From Leishmania infantum JPCM5 (Eukaryota > Euglenozoa > Kinetoplastea > Trypanosomatida > Trypanosomatidae): a stretch of DNA of 64,000 nucleotides. Positions 1-10,655 of this stretch are shown here, piece after piece. The position numbers and the translations under genes were made by a program. Every line of letters starts with the position of its first letter. The stretch's first letter is position 1. The notes beneath the pieces were generated by a model that did no database searches, was not told the DNA's origin, and saw only the letters and a list, made by a program, of their open reading frames with translations. The stretch is from NCBI RefSeq assembly GCF_000002875.2, contig NC_009420.2, positions 804,001 to 868,000 on the forward strand. Reading direction: 5' to 3'.

Positions 1-1002
1 TTCGTCTCCAAGCGCATTCGCAGCCTCTACGTGCTGCGACTTTTCAACGACTGCTGGGCCATGCTGTTCCTGTTCGCTGCCGTCTCCTTCATCGCTGGCC
101 GCCCCAGCGGCGCCGCCAAGCGCTCGCGTCAGTGGCTCATTGGGTGCCTCTGCTACTCTATCGCCGTGTCCATCAAGATGAACGTGCTCCTCTTCGCGCC
201 AGGCATGCTTTACGTGATGCTCCGCACACTCCCTTTCTGGCGAGTCGCGTGGTACCTGCTTGTCTGTGCGGCGTGGCAAGTGGCCGCAGGCTTGCCTTTT
301 CTGGCCTACGACCATAGGGCCTACTTATCGAAGAGCTTTGAGCTTGATCGCGTCTTTCTGCAGCGGTGGTCGGTAAACTATCAATTCCTCAATTCCGAAC
401 TTTTTGCTAAGCCTGAGTTTGGCCAGGCGCTGCTCGCGATGACAGTTGCAACGTGGGTTTTGCTGTGGCGCACGCGCTGGGCCGCACGCACCTACTTGAC
501 GGATGCGGAGGTGCATGTATCGCATCCGGCAATTTCCGATACGCGTCGGCAGAACACGCTCTTGCGCCGCGGCGCTGCCGACGGTGACAAGACGATGGAC
601 AACGAGGCACAGGAGCAGGCAGTATACGCGTCCACACTGCTCACTTTCTTCGAGGCCAACCTTGTCGGCGTCATATTTGCCCGCTCCATTCATTACCAGT
701 TCTACACGTGGTTCTTCTACACTGTTCCCTTTGTTCTCGCCTACACGACGTTCCCACGGGTGCTGCGGCTTGTGAGCTTTGCCCTCATCCGCCAGGGGTT
801 CGAGTCGTTCCCACCGACGCCGAAGACGTCGATGATGCTACAAGGTGGCTTTGCCTTGATGCTGTTTGCGATCCTCTTTATGGGCCGTGAAGCTCGTCCA
901 GCTGCCACGCGGGAGGAAACGCATCCGGCCCGGGACAATGAACCAAAGTTGCCACAAACACAGGGGACAGCTGGCGCAACAGGCGAGAAGAAAATACGGT
1001 GA
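1..1002 (+). CDS. ALG3: Dolichyl-P-Man:Man5GlcNAc2-PP-dolichol alpha-1,3-mannosyltransferase (ALG3), 5' end missing
   Basis: The reading frame is open from base 1, so the gene starts upstream of the window; 333 codons are present before the TGA at 1000-1002. ALG3 adds the first dolichol-phosphate-mannose-dependent mannose to the lipid-linked oligosaccharide on the lumenal side of the ER. The visible part has several hydrophobic membrane segments and an Asn-Asp-Cys-rich lumenal region near bases 40-60. The lipid-proximal region around 330-420 (RVFLQRWSVNYQFLN) is typical of the family. So is the signature IHYQFYTWFFYTVPF at 688-732. A hydrophilic Lys/Asp/Glu-rich loop (about 480-630) separates membrane segments. 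The C-terminal tail is polar and basic. The family assignment is firm; an internal GTG at 31 is not a real start. Confidence 0.88.
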   Translation, partial: FVSKRIRSLYVLRLFNDCWAMLFLFAAVSFIAGRPSGAAKRSRQWLIGCLCYSIAVSIKMNVLLFAPGMLYVMLRTLPFWRVAWYLLVCAAWQVAAGLPFLAYDHRAYLSKSFELDRVFLQRWSVNYQFLNSELFAKPEFGQALLAMTVATWVLLWRTRWAARTYLTDAEVHVSHPAISDTRRQNTLLRRGAADGDKTMDNEAQEQAVYASTLLTFFEANLVGVIFARSIHYQFYTWFFYTVPFVLAYTTFPRVLRLVSFALIRQGFESFPPTPKTSMMLQGGFALMLFAILFMGREARPAATREETHPARDNEPKLPQTQGTAGATGEKKIR

Positions 1003-3936
1003 GGCGGACGTCACATCCTAAGCAACTGCTAAGCCCGTTGTGGGGGCACTGACAGCGGATGCCGTTGCAACTGCAAAGAGCCCATCGCCACGGGAATTGG
1101 TCTCGCCTCCTGCGCGGGCAGGCCAGGCCAAAGCCGCTTCCCCAGTAGGCAGCAATGAAATCCACCACTGCCACCAAGAAGTCCAAGTGGCGATCAGCAC
1201 GCGCCATCAGACAGGTTCTCTGCGCGACCCTCCAGTAACTCGCTCTTTCTTCACCTGAAGTGTTGGACTCGCATAGATGTCCGGGCTGTGGTCGGTGATT
1301 GGCCATCGTCTCGTTGTGGTGCATTTCTGCCGTCATCGCTCCCTCTCGCACGTTTATCAGCGGCGGCGCAGTGGAACCCGGGGGCGCGCTCGGACGCCTC
1401 AAGGTGTCTTTGTCTGCCTTTCTGTGTGTGTGTGTGCCAGTGTGTGATGATGAGTCCATCGAAACCCCTTTACGCTTTACATGTTTTGCGGCGGCTCGCC
1501 TCGCGCACAACCTGTGGCTTTTCTCTGAAAGAGAAGGGGTTTAACAGATGCTGGAGAGGAGTTTGTGCGATAGCGTGTCCTGCTAACACGAACACGCCGA
1601 CCGACATATGCCGACAACCACAGTTGACGTATCTCTGTAGCACTGCAGCTATGTAAAGGAGCCGGGCCCACCAAAACCGTTTGGCGACGTTCAGCCCAGT
1701 GCGATTCCACTGCGGACAGCGCGCCCTGGGTCCAAGATCAAGCTCAGCACCACCGCCATGCAGCAAAGGACGAAAAAAAAAACAGTAGGTGGATGCGGAT
1801 CTTCGCTGAATCATGGGCCCGCTTCGTAGCGAGCTGCTACAAACGCGGTCATGACTGCAAGTCTATCCAGCTCAGCGTCAACTCACACCTGCCCGCCGGC
1901 ACCAAGAATCCGCAACCGTACCCGAGGGCATGCTGCAAGCTGCTTGGCTTTCTCACAGAGTGGGAACTACACTGTGATATCACAGCGAAATGGCCGGCGT
2001 TGTCAGGGATGCCGAAGACGAAACGGAAAAAGTGACAGCTGAGTGTAGAAGTTGCATGTGCATGCCTACAAGCGTGTATATACGCATGTGCGCGTGTGTG
2101 TGCGACGCCCCTTCAAGCGATTTGTCCTACATAGCGTAAACATCTTCATTCTCTCGCCCTCAATTCAAATGTGGCAGCCGCTTCTGCGATGCGTGAAGGT
2201 CGTGTGTGGCTCCCTCTCTGGCCCTCTCACACAGTGCACGAATCGAGCAACTAGAAGGTGCACGAGCCTTCCGCGCCAATGAACAAACAACAACAAAAAT
2301 GGAGCGATGAAAAACAGAGAGCGCGTGATGCGTTTCAGGCCATCATCGGCCACGATGGTGCAGCGGGTCTTAGCGCCTGAATCGTTGCGCTTGCGCACTG
2401 TTTTGCTTTTTTTTGCTTTGCCGACCCAGCATGCTGACGTCTTCACGGCTGTTTTCACTCTCGTGCACCCTTTACTACCACCTATCTGTCTATCTCTTCC
2501 TCTTCTTGCTTGGCGTGGTGCTGACGCGAATGACGTCCACATGGCGCGCATCGACTCACCGACACCCACAACCACCACAAGGAAAATACTAACACCGATC
2601 ACGAGACGTAGTGCTTCGTCCTCCTCGTTTTTTTTTCTGTGCTTTGCTCGGCACCCTGAGCGTACCGCCATCATCTGCCAGCGAATACACCGCGCCTTGA
2701 TTGTCCTGTGTCACCCCCTTCGCTTCCTCTCTGGCCCCGTGGTTTCAACTCTTCCCTTCGCCGTCCTTTCCTCGATCACCCAAGCCGCAGACCTTCGCTG
2801 TATTACCCCCTCCTTCCCCCCGTACGCGCTGCCTTCCCTTCGCTGCCACACCCACCCAGGCACAGAAGCAGGAGCACATTCAAGTGTCTGAGCGCAGCCA
2901 AGACGTGAAGGTGCAGCCACCGTCTTCTTTTTTTTGCTCTTACGATTGTTATTTCTTATTCAGACGGCTGCTTCTTTTCAGATTGGTCTGCACACACACA
3001 CACACCCTCACACACAAGCACACACGCACGCACGCATACATACACGAAGCCACACACGCACACTCGTGCGAAACGCAAGCGTGCAGGTATCTCTCTTCTC
3101 TTTCTTTGCCCGTCTACGCCGCTGCTGATTTTTTTACTGTTTTTCACCTCTTCTGTTGTCTGCACTCAGCTACCAAGTCTCTCACTTCGGTTGCGGTCTC
3201 CTCACGCCACCCTCTCTTCGCCGCTTTTTCTCTTTTATCACGTCCTTTCGGCACCCTTGTCTGCCCCCTGCGGTCACGTGCTCGCCATACGCTTGTACGT
3301 GCTCCGGGGACTGTCGTTGATCTTGCGCTGCTCCTCCTCGAGAACTATCTCTCCTTGTTTTCGTTGGTTCTATAGATCGCGGGGTGGTGAGACCCGTAGA
3401 GGCATAGAACGCGCCGTCTGGGCGCACCAAGATAGCTCAGCTGCTCTCATCGTGCCCTCTTAGCCAACTCTCTCTTTTCTGCTTGCCGTTTACGTGTTGT
3501 GCTTCTGTGCTTTTCCATCTCTTTTCTCGTGCTTGTGGTGTGCCGTGTGCGCGTGTTTTTGCGTCCTTGCCGTCCGCGCCACTTAGCTACCATTTGAAAC
3601 TTTTTGTGCGGTCGCTGGTTTTCGCTTTTTTTTTCACTCGTAACTATATCGACCTCGCTCTGCTTTTCGAGGAGACCGTGTCTTAGGTGTGCCGCACTAG
3701 CACGTGAAGAGGGGCTTCCGTCGCGCGAGGGTTTTACTAACGTTGGCGCGTGAAGCAAATCTGCCCGCGCGCGTGCTGCATCGCAGCTCCGCGCTTACAC
3801 AGGAAATCAGATACACACATTACACCCGACCACCACACTGGACGGATCTTTCTCCCTTTGTTGTCCTTGTGAGGTTTGGGCTTTGCACCATACAGTGGGA
3901 TCAGTTCATTCCCCCCCCCACACGGCCCGCGCCATA
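1003..3936 (+). other. Intergenic spacer (ALG3 3'UTR to phosphatase 5'UTR)
   Basis: No convincing gene. The first 250 bases remain GC-rich and contain short open frames (for example 1040-1258) without recognisable similarity. From about 2400 onward the + strand is strongly pyrimidine-rich, with T runs at about 2405-2420, 2627-2637 and 2928-2936 and a CA-rich tract at 2991-3062. These are expected processing signals. Open frames here are low-complexity and not credible as proteins. Confidence 0.6.
2991..3062 (+). repeat. CA-rich microsatellite
   Basis: An interrupted (CA)n tract with CG and CATA interruptions in the spacer upstream of the phosphatase gene. Similar tracts recur in most large spacers of the window. 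Confidence 0.85.
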
Positions 3937-6681
3937 ATGCCGAGCTTCTTTCTGTTTGGGAGGAAGAAGGATAAGAATAAAAAGGCTCGCGATGGTACCA
4001 GGGACGAGGGCGACGCGGCGACTCCCTCGTTGACGGCCAGGGAGAACTCTAACGACTCGAAAGAGTCGGCGACAAAGCACGGTAAAGGATCCACTACGTC
4101 TCACGATGCAGCGGGCGGGTCTACGCCCCCAAGTCTAGACACGCCGCCCGCCGACGCCTCCGGCCCAGCCACCGAGACTTCACCACCGTTGCCGCCCTCG
4201 AGGAAGCAGCAATCCTATTCCGAAAGCGCTCTGCAGGAGTTACCGCCACCGCCGCTGTCGTCATCTCCGGCGACCAACTCGCCTGGTCTTCGGGCGAGTG
4301 CGGTTCATCTTACCCTCCAGCACTCCACGCTCGATGACGCCCCCGTCTCTACCCCGCACAGCGTGGACCTGTTTCCGTGCGAGATGTCAGAGGTGACGAT
4401 CCCGCAGCTCACCGAAGTGTTTCAGGTCTTTCGGACGTTCCTCGACAACTGCACAAGCACGGAGGTGAAGCAGGAGTCTGTGTCGAAGCTGCGCAAGATC
4501 CTTCCCGAGATCGCCGCCGTCGACACCACTGTGTCAGATGAGACGATCAAGGCGCAGAACTTCCACCCGACATTTTCGATCGAGCCTATACTGAGTCACT
4601 TGTTGGCGCAGCCGGCCCCGCTGCGCGCGCGCCTCTGCCTCGCCATCTACCGCTTCTGCGGAGAGCTGTGCGAGGAGCTGGAGGGTGACCTGCTCTGCCA
4701 AGAGACAGGGCTCTTTAGTGGCCTGCAATGTATGAACCCGAATCTGCGTCCCGCCGCCGACGGCGACTACGGCAGCTCTGAAGATCCACATCAAACCTCC
4801 CCCTTTGGTGGTAGTTTCGCGGAGAACGGGACTGCGAAGATAGAACGCTGTCCTGAAATCGATCTCCCGAAGATCTACAAGAGTCTCCTGCACAAGGAAG
4901 ACTACCTACCGAGTGCCGAAGAGCTCAACGAGATCTTCCTGCGAGTGCAGGAGCTGCTACGAGTCGAGCCAAATGTGGTGATGGTGGCGATGCCGGCCGT
5001 TCTCGTCGGAGATCTGCATGGGCAGATACGCGATCTGCTGGAAAATGTGCTGACGCTGGGGGGCCCACTCGTGCCGAATGAGGCGCTGGCGCTGGCGTCC
5101 CCTAAATCCCATGCGGCCAAGTCGAAGGCGCCCACCTCCCAGAAGAGAGGCAGCGTTGCTGCGGCGCCTCCCACCTCCAAGAAGAGCGGCAAGGCGGCAG
5201 GCGCAGCGAAGACCTTCAGTGGGGCGCTGAAAGGTGATGAGAGCCGACCCACGCGGCCGCCGAACTACTTGTTCCTGGGTGATTATGTCGACCGTGGGCC
5301 GAGCAGCCTGTGCGTGATTGCACTGCTCTTCACGGCCAAGCTATTATCGCCGAACACCGTGTTCTTGTTGCGTGGTAACCACGAGTGCCCGAATACAAAT
5401 CGCTTCTACGGCTTCCTCGACGAATGCCACCGTCGCTACCCCATTGTGAACCACAAGGTCACCACGCTCCACATGTGCACCCGGTCGGCGTCCGAAGAGA
5501 ACACGGACGATGCGGCAGCAAATCGAAGCGGCAGCGGCAGCAGCTCCCCAGGCGCCAGCTCCACCTGCGAGGGCGACAGCGGCGCCCTGAGCAAGATCAA
5601 TACGAACAGCAGCGTCGAGCCGACCGCGGCTGAGCTGGGCGGGCATCTCGGCAGGGACTGCGATTCAAGTCCTGATGACATGGGGTGGGACATGAAGGAT
5701 CACCCGCTGTGGCTTGTCGCGAATGACGCACTTTGCTCACTTCCTCTCTGCGCCGCGCTTTACGAGGAGGTAGAGGAGGGCGACGACGGCGCGACCCTGC
5801 CGCCAGCCACTGCCGCTGCCGCGCCGAACATCGAGGACATGCTTGCAGCTGACGGCACCGAGAACCCTGGAACGGCATCGAAAGCGAAAAAGCCAACCAC
5901 AGCGAAAGCCGTAAAGAAGAGTACCCGGCGCAGCATTGGTAACGCAAGTTTCGCGGAGCCCTTCAAGTCTCCAAATCTCGCAGCGGGCAAGTCGTCTACG
6001 TTCACTGACAGCAATGCACGCGCCACTAGCAGCAAGACAGCCAGTACCTCCGGCGAACCGTCGCCACTGTCCCCGCCAAGCGCCAGTGCATCCTTTGCAA
6101 AACCGAAGAAGATGCGGCAGGTCGTGCGCGTGTGCGCAATGCACGGTGGCCTGTCCCCCTTCATTGACGACAGCTTCGACGGCATCATCGCCATTAACCG
6201 GTTCCGCAACATCGAGCATGGTGCGCTGGCCGACCTCACGTGGTCAGATCCATCCTCCAGCGCAGCCGCCGACGGCGCGACGGCGTCGGACTCCCGTGCG
6301 AACGCGAGCCAGCCACCTTTGAGCAAGTTCCAGTCTATCTGCGTCTTCAACGGAGCCCCCATTGGCTTCACCGGTAATCCGCGTGGCACAGGGCACATCT
6401 TCGGCGAGGATGCCACGATAAACTTCATCAACACAAATCATCTGTATTTTATCGTGCGCGCGCACCAGTGCGTGCAGGAGGGCTTTCAGTGGAACCACAA
6501 AGACCGCCTGCTGACGGTGTTTTCCGCCCCAAACTACTGCGGTATGCGCAATAAAGGCGCGGTTGTTCTGCTGGATAAGAATGGGGCCCCTACACTGAAA
6601 CAGTACGCGTACAAGGAAGTTGAGGAGAAACCGCACGCGAAGACCACGGGCGCGCCACAGCCACCGAGGCTATTCTCGTAG
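3937..6681 (+). CDS. PPP-family serine/threonine protein phosphatase with large insertions
   Basis: A 914-aa PPP metallophosphatase. The start is the ATG at 3937 ([11 protein letters not shown]); an in-frame ATG at 3883 would add 18 residues that look like 5'UTR. All core motifs are present: GDLHGQ (358-363), GDYVDRG (448-454), RGNHE (479-483), HGG (736-738), RAH (841-843) and SAPNYCG (863-869). Predicted metal ligands D359, H361, D449, N481, H736 and H843 and the acid H482 are therefore intact. The protein is about three times the size of PP1. An N-terminal low-complexity region covers about 150 residues. About 60 extra residues sit between the first two motifs, about 200 between RGNHE and HGG, and about 30 before RAH. 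The LW...LPL helix region is retained near 588. The enzyme is probably active; its substrates and regulatory partners are unknown. It resembles the PP1/PP2A branch more than calcineurin, with no calmodulin-binding tail seen. Confidence 0.9.
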   Translation: MPSFFLFGRKKDKNKKARDGTRDEGDAATPSLTARENSNDSKESATKHGKGSTTSHDAAGGSTPPSLDTPPADASGPATETSPPLPPSRKQQSYSESALQELPPPPLSSSPATNSPGLRASAVHLTLQHSTLDDAPVSTPHSVDLFPCEMSEVTIPQLTEVFQVFRTFLDNCTSTEVKQESVSKLRKILPEIAAVDTTVSDETIKAQNFHPTFSIEPILSHLLAQPAPLRARLCLAIYRFCGELCEELEGDLLCQETGLFSGLQCMNPNLRPAADGDYGSSEDPHQTSPFGGSFAENGTAKIERCPEIDLPKIYKSLLHKEDYLPSAEELNEIFLRVQELLRVEPNVVMVAMPAVLVGDLHGQIRDLLENVLTLGGPLVPNEALALASPKSHAAKSKAPTSQKRGSVAAAPPTSKKSGKAAGAAKTFSGALKGDESRPTRPPNYLFLGDYVDRGPSSLCVIALLFTAKLLSPNTVFLLRGNHECPNTNRFYGFLDECHRRYPIVNHKVTTLHMCTRSASEENTDDAAANRSGSGSSSPGASSTCEGDSGALSKINTNSSVEPTAAELGGHLGRDCDSSPDDMGWDMKDHPLWLVANDALCSLPLCAALYEEVEEGDDGATLPPATAAAAPNIEDMLAADGTENPGTASKAKKPTTAKAVKKSTRRSIGNASFAEPFKSPNLAAGKSSTFTDSNARATSSKTASTSGEPSPLSPPSASASFAKPKKMRQVVRVCAMHGGLSPFIDDSFDGIIAINRFRNIEHGALADLTWSDPSSSAAADGATASDSRANASQPPLSKFQSICVFNGAPIGFTGNPRGTGHIFGEDATINFINTNHLYFIVRAHQCVQEGFQWNHKDRLLTVFSAPNYCGMRNKGAVVLLDKNGAPTLKQYAYKEVEEKPHAKTTGAPQPPRLFS

Positions 6682-7216
6682 GGGCGCGCATTGCGCACCC
6701 TGGCCCGCGCTACTGCGCGGTATAGGAACCATCTAGCTCATCTCTTTTTTCTTCTGTGTATGTGTCTTGTGGCGACTGCTAGTTGATTGGGTGTGGCCCC
6801 TTCACTCGCCTCTCCGCTGTCCCTTGTGCGTGTGTGCATGCCCACCTGCGTGCGTGTGGGTGGGTGTACACGACGGCTGGTAGGCGACGACTCCACTCGC
6901 TTTCCGCGTTTGATCTGATCAAGCCATTTGGCGGTGCTTCTTGTCTCTTGCATGTATACGTTTCCTTTACCTTTTTTTTTTGTGGATCGCCCTCGACTTT
7001 GCTGCCCCCCTCCTCGTCCTTCCTCCTCGCCTTTCGTGTCTTTGACTTGATTCTGTATTTGCTGGTTACTGTTTCGCGGGAGGAAGAAAACAAAGCAAAA
7101 CGAAAAAAAATGCGCGGGTCACAGGTTGCGGAAAGGGGACGTGAAGGGTTTGCTCTGTGGCTGTGACCTCCGTCCCTCACTCTTTTTTTCTTCCAATACT
7201 ACCGTGGCCTTGCATT

Positions 7217-7232
7217 CTATATATATATATAT
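7217..7232 (+). repeat. (TA)n tract
   Basis: A short uninterrupted TA dinucleotide repeat followed by TG repeats, in the phosphatase-DUF72 spacer. Confidence 0.85.
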
Positions 7233-7620
7233 GTGTGTGCGTTCGTACTTTCTTTCGCATAGGTGTTTGTGTGCCCACTACCCGCGTTGGCCACGTCGCA
7301 TGCATGCACATCCCAACGTGAGCACACATGCGGATATGCATGCACGAATGCCGATGAAAACTGAGCAAACATACACGTGTGACGGCACAGATGGGGCCCC
7401 CGCACGTCCACGGCGTAGAGAAGCCTGCCCTCTCCCCTTTGATGGCGGTGCGGTGGATGTGTACGTGTGTTTGCCTGCTGCAGGCTGCTTTCGTCAAAAC
7501 TTCTTTCCCATCTTTTTTCCCTCTCGCCTCGCCCCCGCTTGTTCATGTGTACCTCTGCTGGAACAACCAAACAGACCCGCACACAACCGCAAGCACCCAG
7601 GCCGGCGTGCTGTGCCGCTT

Positions 7621-7674
7621 CGCCTTGCTCATTTGTTTTTTTGTGTCATCTGCATCTCCCCTCTCCCCGCACAG
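7621..7674 (+). other. Probable spliced-leader acceptor of the DUF72 gene
   Basis: A long T/C-rich tract (7627-7668) runs into CACAG at 7670-7674. The first AG after the tract is at 7673-7674. This would leave a 57-nt 5'UTR before the ATG at 7732. Inferred from the known trypanosomatid rule of a polypyrimidine tract followed by AG. Confidence 0.5.
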
Positions 7675-7731
7675 TGACACGAGCAGCGCCGGTGTACAGT
7701 TCGGTGCTTTTGGAGAGTTCATTTATCGAGG

Positions 7732-9252
7732 ATGCTCGGCGCACAGTCTGCTCCTTCGTTCCTGCCGGCGTCGGCGTTGTCGTCGTCAGCGCCGCAGTGC
7801 CCGCCGCCTCAGCAGCTGATTGAGCGCAGGCCACACGACACACTTGTGCAGCATTCCCCGTACGGGCCGTCACGGAACACCACCTACGGGTGGGGCAATC
7901 CCTTCCGACCCCCCATGACCGCCACCGTTCCTAGCCACCCGTGCATCCACATCGGGATCAGCTCGCTGAATGGCGTGCCGACTGTCGGGCAATCGGACAG
8001 GTCGATGCGCAGCCTGCTGACTCAGTACCGCAAGAAGTTCAACTGCTTGGAGCACTGCTACCCTTACCATAAGGTAGGAGACGAGGGGACATGGAAGACG
8101 TGGGCGGACATGGTAAGGAACAGCAATGCCGCCGACGGCGGCCGCATCCATTCACTCAAAACGGTATCGGCGCCCCCACTACACACCGTTGAAGGCGCCG
8201 CTGCCGCTGATGTCGCCTCCGCGGGAGCGACGCCGTTGTGCCCTCTCACCGTCAACGCCAACCGCTTCTTGTACACCATCAAGGCGAACAACCTCCTCAC
8301 TCACGTCAAGCAGCTGCAGATGGACGACGCGGATGTGCTGGCTCACGTGCAGGTTTTTTTCCAAGAGCGGTGCCCACTGCTGGAGCCGTTTTTGGGCCCC
8401 GTGCTGGTGCAGCTACCGCCGTCCTTTGGGTACTCACCTGAGAACGTGCAGCGACTCACTCGGCTGCATCAGCTACTTTCCCAAGAGGAAGTGCTGCTGC
8501 TAGAGACAAGGTCGGTGTCGCCTAAGGCTTTTTCGTCTTCAGGAACCTCCTCGACAACAGCGCCGTCCTCGAGTGCACCGCGGAGGCAGCGACGCCTCCG
8601 CGTCGCTGTGGAGTTCCGAAGTCGCTCGTGGTACCGCGACGAGACGTTCGCCCTCCTGCGCTCCTTTCGCTGGGCGCTTGTGGTGGCGCACCACCACGAT
8701 GACCCGACGTACTCGCAAGTGGTCGACACCGGTGCGGGTTTCCTCTACGTCCGTCTACACGGGCCGCTCGGGCGCAACGTGGGCGACTATGGCCCTTTGG
8801 CGATGCGGCTGTGGGCAGAGAAGATGGTGCAGTACCTCCGTTCGGAAAGGAGCCCTGCCGAAGGCAGCCCGACGAGTGCATTACCAGACGAAACGACGCG
8901 TGAGGTGTTTATTTTCCTGAACAACAGCGACTCCAATGTAGGCGGCACGACGAGCTCGGTCGTGGACGCGACATGCCTTGCTGAGCAGATGCGAAACCTA
9001 CTCCAGTGCAAATCCTCGCGGCCACCTCCCGCCGAAACTGCGGCTGCTTCACCATCTCCTCGTGTGAGCGCCGATCCGCAGCTAGTCATGGCGTGCGTTG
9101 AAGCGAAAACTCCGATGGCGGTGCCCGAAGACGACTGTCGCGCTTCTTGTGCTCAGCACGTGCAGGACGAGGCGGACACTCCACCGCCCAAGCGACAGTG
9201 CACGGCGCAGCGAAGCAGCGGCACGCGCGAAGACGAGGTCGTGATCGATTAA
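7732..9252 (+). CDS. DUF72 (YecE-like) domain protein
   Basis: 506 aa. The domain begins near residue 72 with HIGISSLNG, followed by the family's FNCLEHCYPYHKVG stretch. It continues through FLYTIKANNLLTHVK (about 180-195), the LVQLPPSFGYS segment (about 225), VAVEFRSRSWY around E294, and FLYVRLHG near 340. It ends with the FIFLNNSDSN strand near 397, which is where DUF72 proteins carry a conserved F.N segment. DUF72 proteins adopt a TIM-barrel-like fold and are widespread in bacteria and archaea; their activity is not established. Low-complexity inserts lie at about 140-165, 262-285 and 367-385. A polar C-terminal tail of about 85 residues ends with PKRQCTAQR. The start at 7732 is the first ATG after a strong splice acceptor. 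Confidence 0.85.
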   Translation: MLGAQSAPSFLPASALSSSAPQCPPPQQLIERRPHDTLVQHSPYGPSRNTTYGWGNPFRPPMTATVPSHPCIHIGISSLNGVPTVGQSDRSMRSLLTQYRKKFNCLEHCYPYHKVGDEGTWKTWADMVRNSNAADGGRIHSLKTVSAPPLHTVEGAAAADVASAGATPLCPLTVNANRFLYTIKANNLLTHVKQLQMDDADVLAHVQVFFQERCPLLEPFLGPVLVQLPPSFGYSPENVQRLTRLHQLLSQEEVLLLETRSVSPKAFSSSGTSSTTAPSSSAPRRQRRLRVAVEFRSRSWYRDETFALLRSFRWALVVAHHHDDPTYSQVVDTGAGFLYVRLHGPLGRNVGDYGPLAMRLWAEKMVQYLRSERSPAEGSPTSALPDETTREVFIFLNNSDSNVGGTTSSVVDATCLAEQMRNLLQCKSSRPPPAETAAASPSPRVSADPQLVMACVEAKTPMAVPEDDCRASCAQHVQDEADTPPPKRQCTAQRSSGTREDEVVID

Positions 9253-10655
9253 CGCTGCCGTGAGAGAGGGGCATGTGGGCCTCGTTACAGCGCCGTTTTC
9301 AGCGCCAAGAGGAATGAGCGAGGCTCAAACCTTTTTTTCCCTCCGGCACACCATCACAGCTTTCCCTCCTGTGCCATCTCTATGCCTATCGCCCTCGGTC
9401 GTGTGCGTGTGCATCCTTTCAAAACTTCCTGCGTCACTGTTACACTTACACACACCCGCACACGGCGACATCCACTCAAGCCCACACCCGAGAAGAGGAA
9501 CAACGCCAAAAAAGGCAGGGGGTAGGTGAGGCGATGCGGAAGCGCAGAGCCTTGGGCATTCGGAGCGCACCGCAATCAACAGAAGTCGTGTGGCGAAACA
9601 AAGAGAGACAGCAGGCTTGAGCTGGAGCTCTCGCTTGCCTCGCCTTCTTTCTCTCCATATCCCTTCTCGATGCTGCGCAGCCGGCGGCAATACAGAGGGC
9701 ACGCGTGCTTGTGTCTCTTCACTCGGGGCTTGTGTTTGCGCGCACGACGTGGAGCAGCGGAAGCCGCGTCTCTCTCCCTCCCTTGCTGGCCCTCTGCTAC
9801 TCTGCATAAAGCCCTCATCTCTGTATCCTGCCTATCCAACTACGATTTGCATCTTCTCGGCTTTCGCGTCTTTCCTTTCTCGGCTTCCGCCTTCTGCATG
9901 CGTGTACGTGTGCGTGTCTACGCACACATCACGGCGTTGGCCAAGGACTTACTCGACTGCCTGCGCATGCGCGACTTCGTAAGGCAACTCTAAAAGAAAA
10001 ACATCGAAAAGAGGGAAAACAGACCACATCAGCAACCTCTCTCTGTTTCACAAGGGCTAGCATACAAGAGCTTCAGGCACTCGTGGTACGCCGCGTATGC
10101 TTTTACAGGGACCACACACACAAACCGCTGCCTATCTCTACCCCTCCGCCCCAACTTCTCGTTTCTTTCTCTGTCGTGTCTGCGTGTTTCGTTCCGCGCG
10201 CCTCGCCTCCGCTGTTTTCGCGTCTGTGTTCAACAGCACGTGTGTACAAGAGCACGCAAGCAGAACACGCCAACTTGCATCTTCTCTTGTGGGTAAGTCA
10301 ATACAGCCGACGCGCCCCCTCGCCCTCTCCCTTTGCCCGCTCTTGTTTTCCTGTCAGTGTGTTTGCTTGTGTGTGTGTGTGTGTGTGTGCTTTCTCCCAC
10401 GCCCACACTGTGACGCATGTCCGCTTGTGTGTGTGCGTGATTTCTCTTTTAGCTGTTCGTCGTTGCTCACCGTAGAGCACGCTTCACTTGGCACTGTCCG
10501 CCACACTGGGCCTCCGTCTGACGTGTAAGATCATATACAGGCGCGTCTACTGGTCTGCATCCGGCGGTACAGCCCATTAAAGCTCGTTTTCTCCCTCCAC
10601 TGGAAACTCACCTTCTCTCTCTCTCACGCAACATTTCTTTCTTTTTCGCTTGAGA
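9253..10655 (+). other. Intergenic spacer (DUF72 to TPR gene)
   Basis: No gene seen. Pyrimidine-rich sequence with a (TG)n tract at 10368-10389 and a second TG-rich stretch at 10424-10438. T/C runs at 10582-10650 lie immediately before the TPR start and probably contain its trans-splice signal. Confidence 0.6.
10368..10389 (+). repeat. (TG)n microsatellite
   Basis: An uninterrupted TG repeat of about 11 units in the spacer upstream of the TPR gene. Confidence 0.9.

Larger units (their letters stand above)
6682..7731 (+). other. Intergenic spacer (phosphatase to DUF72 gene)
   Basis: No gene seen. It holds T-runs (6970-6981), a purine-rich A/G stretch (7075-7112), a (TA)n tract at 7217-7232, and a strong pyrimidine tract just upstream of the DUF72 gene. 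Confidence 0.6.
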
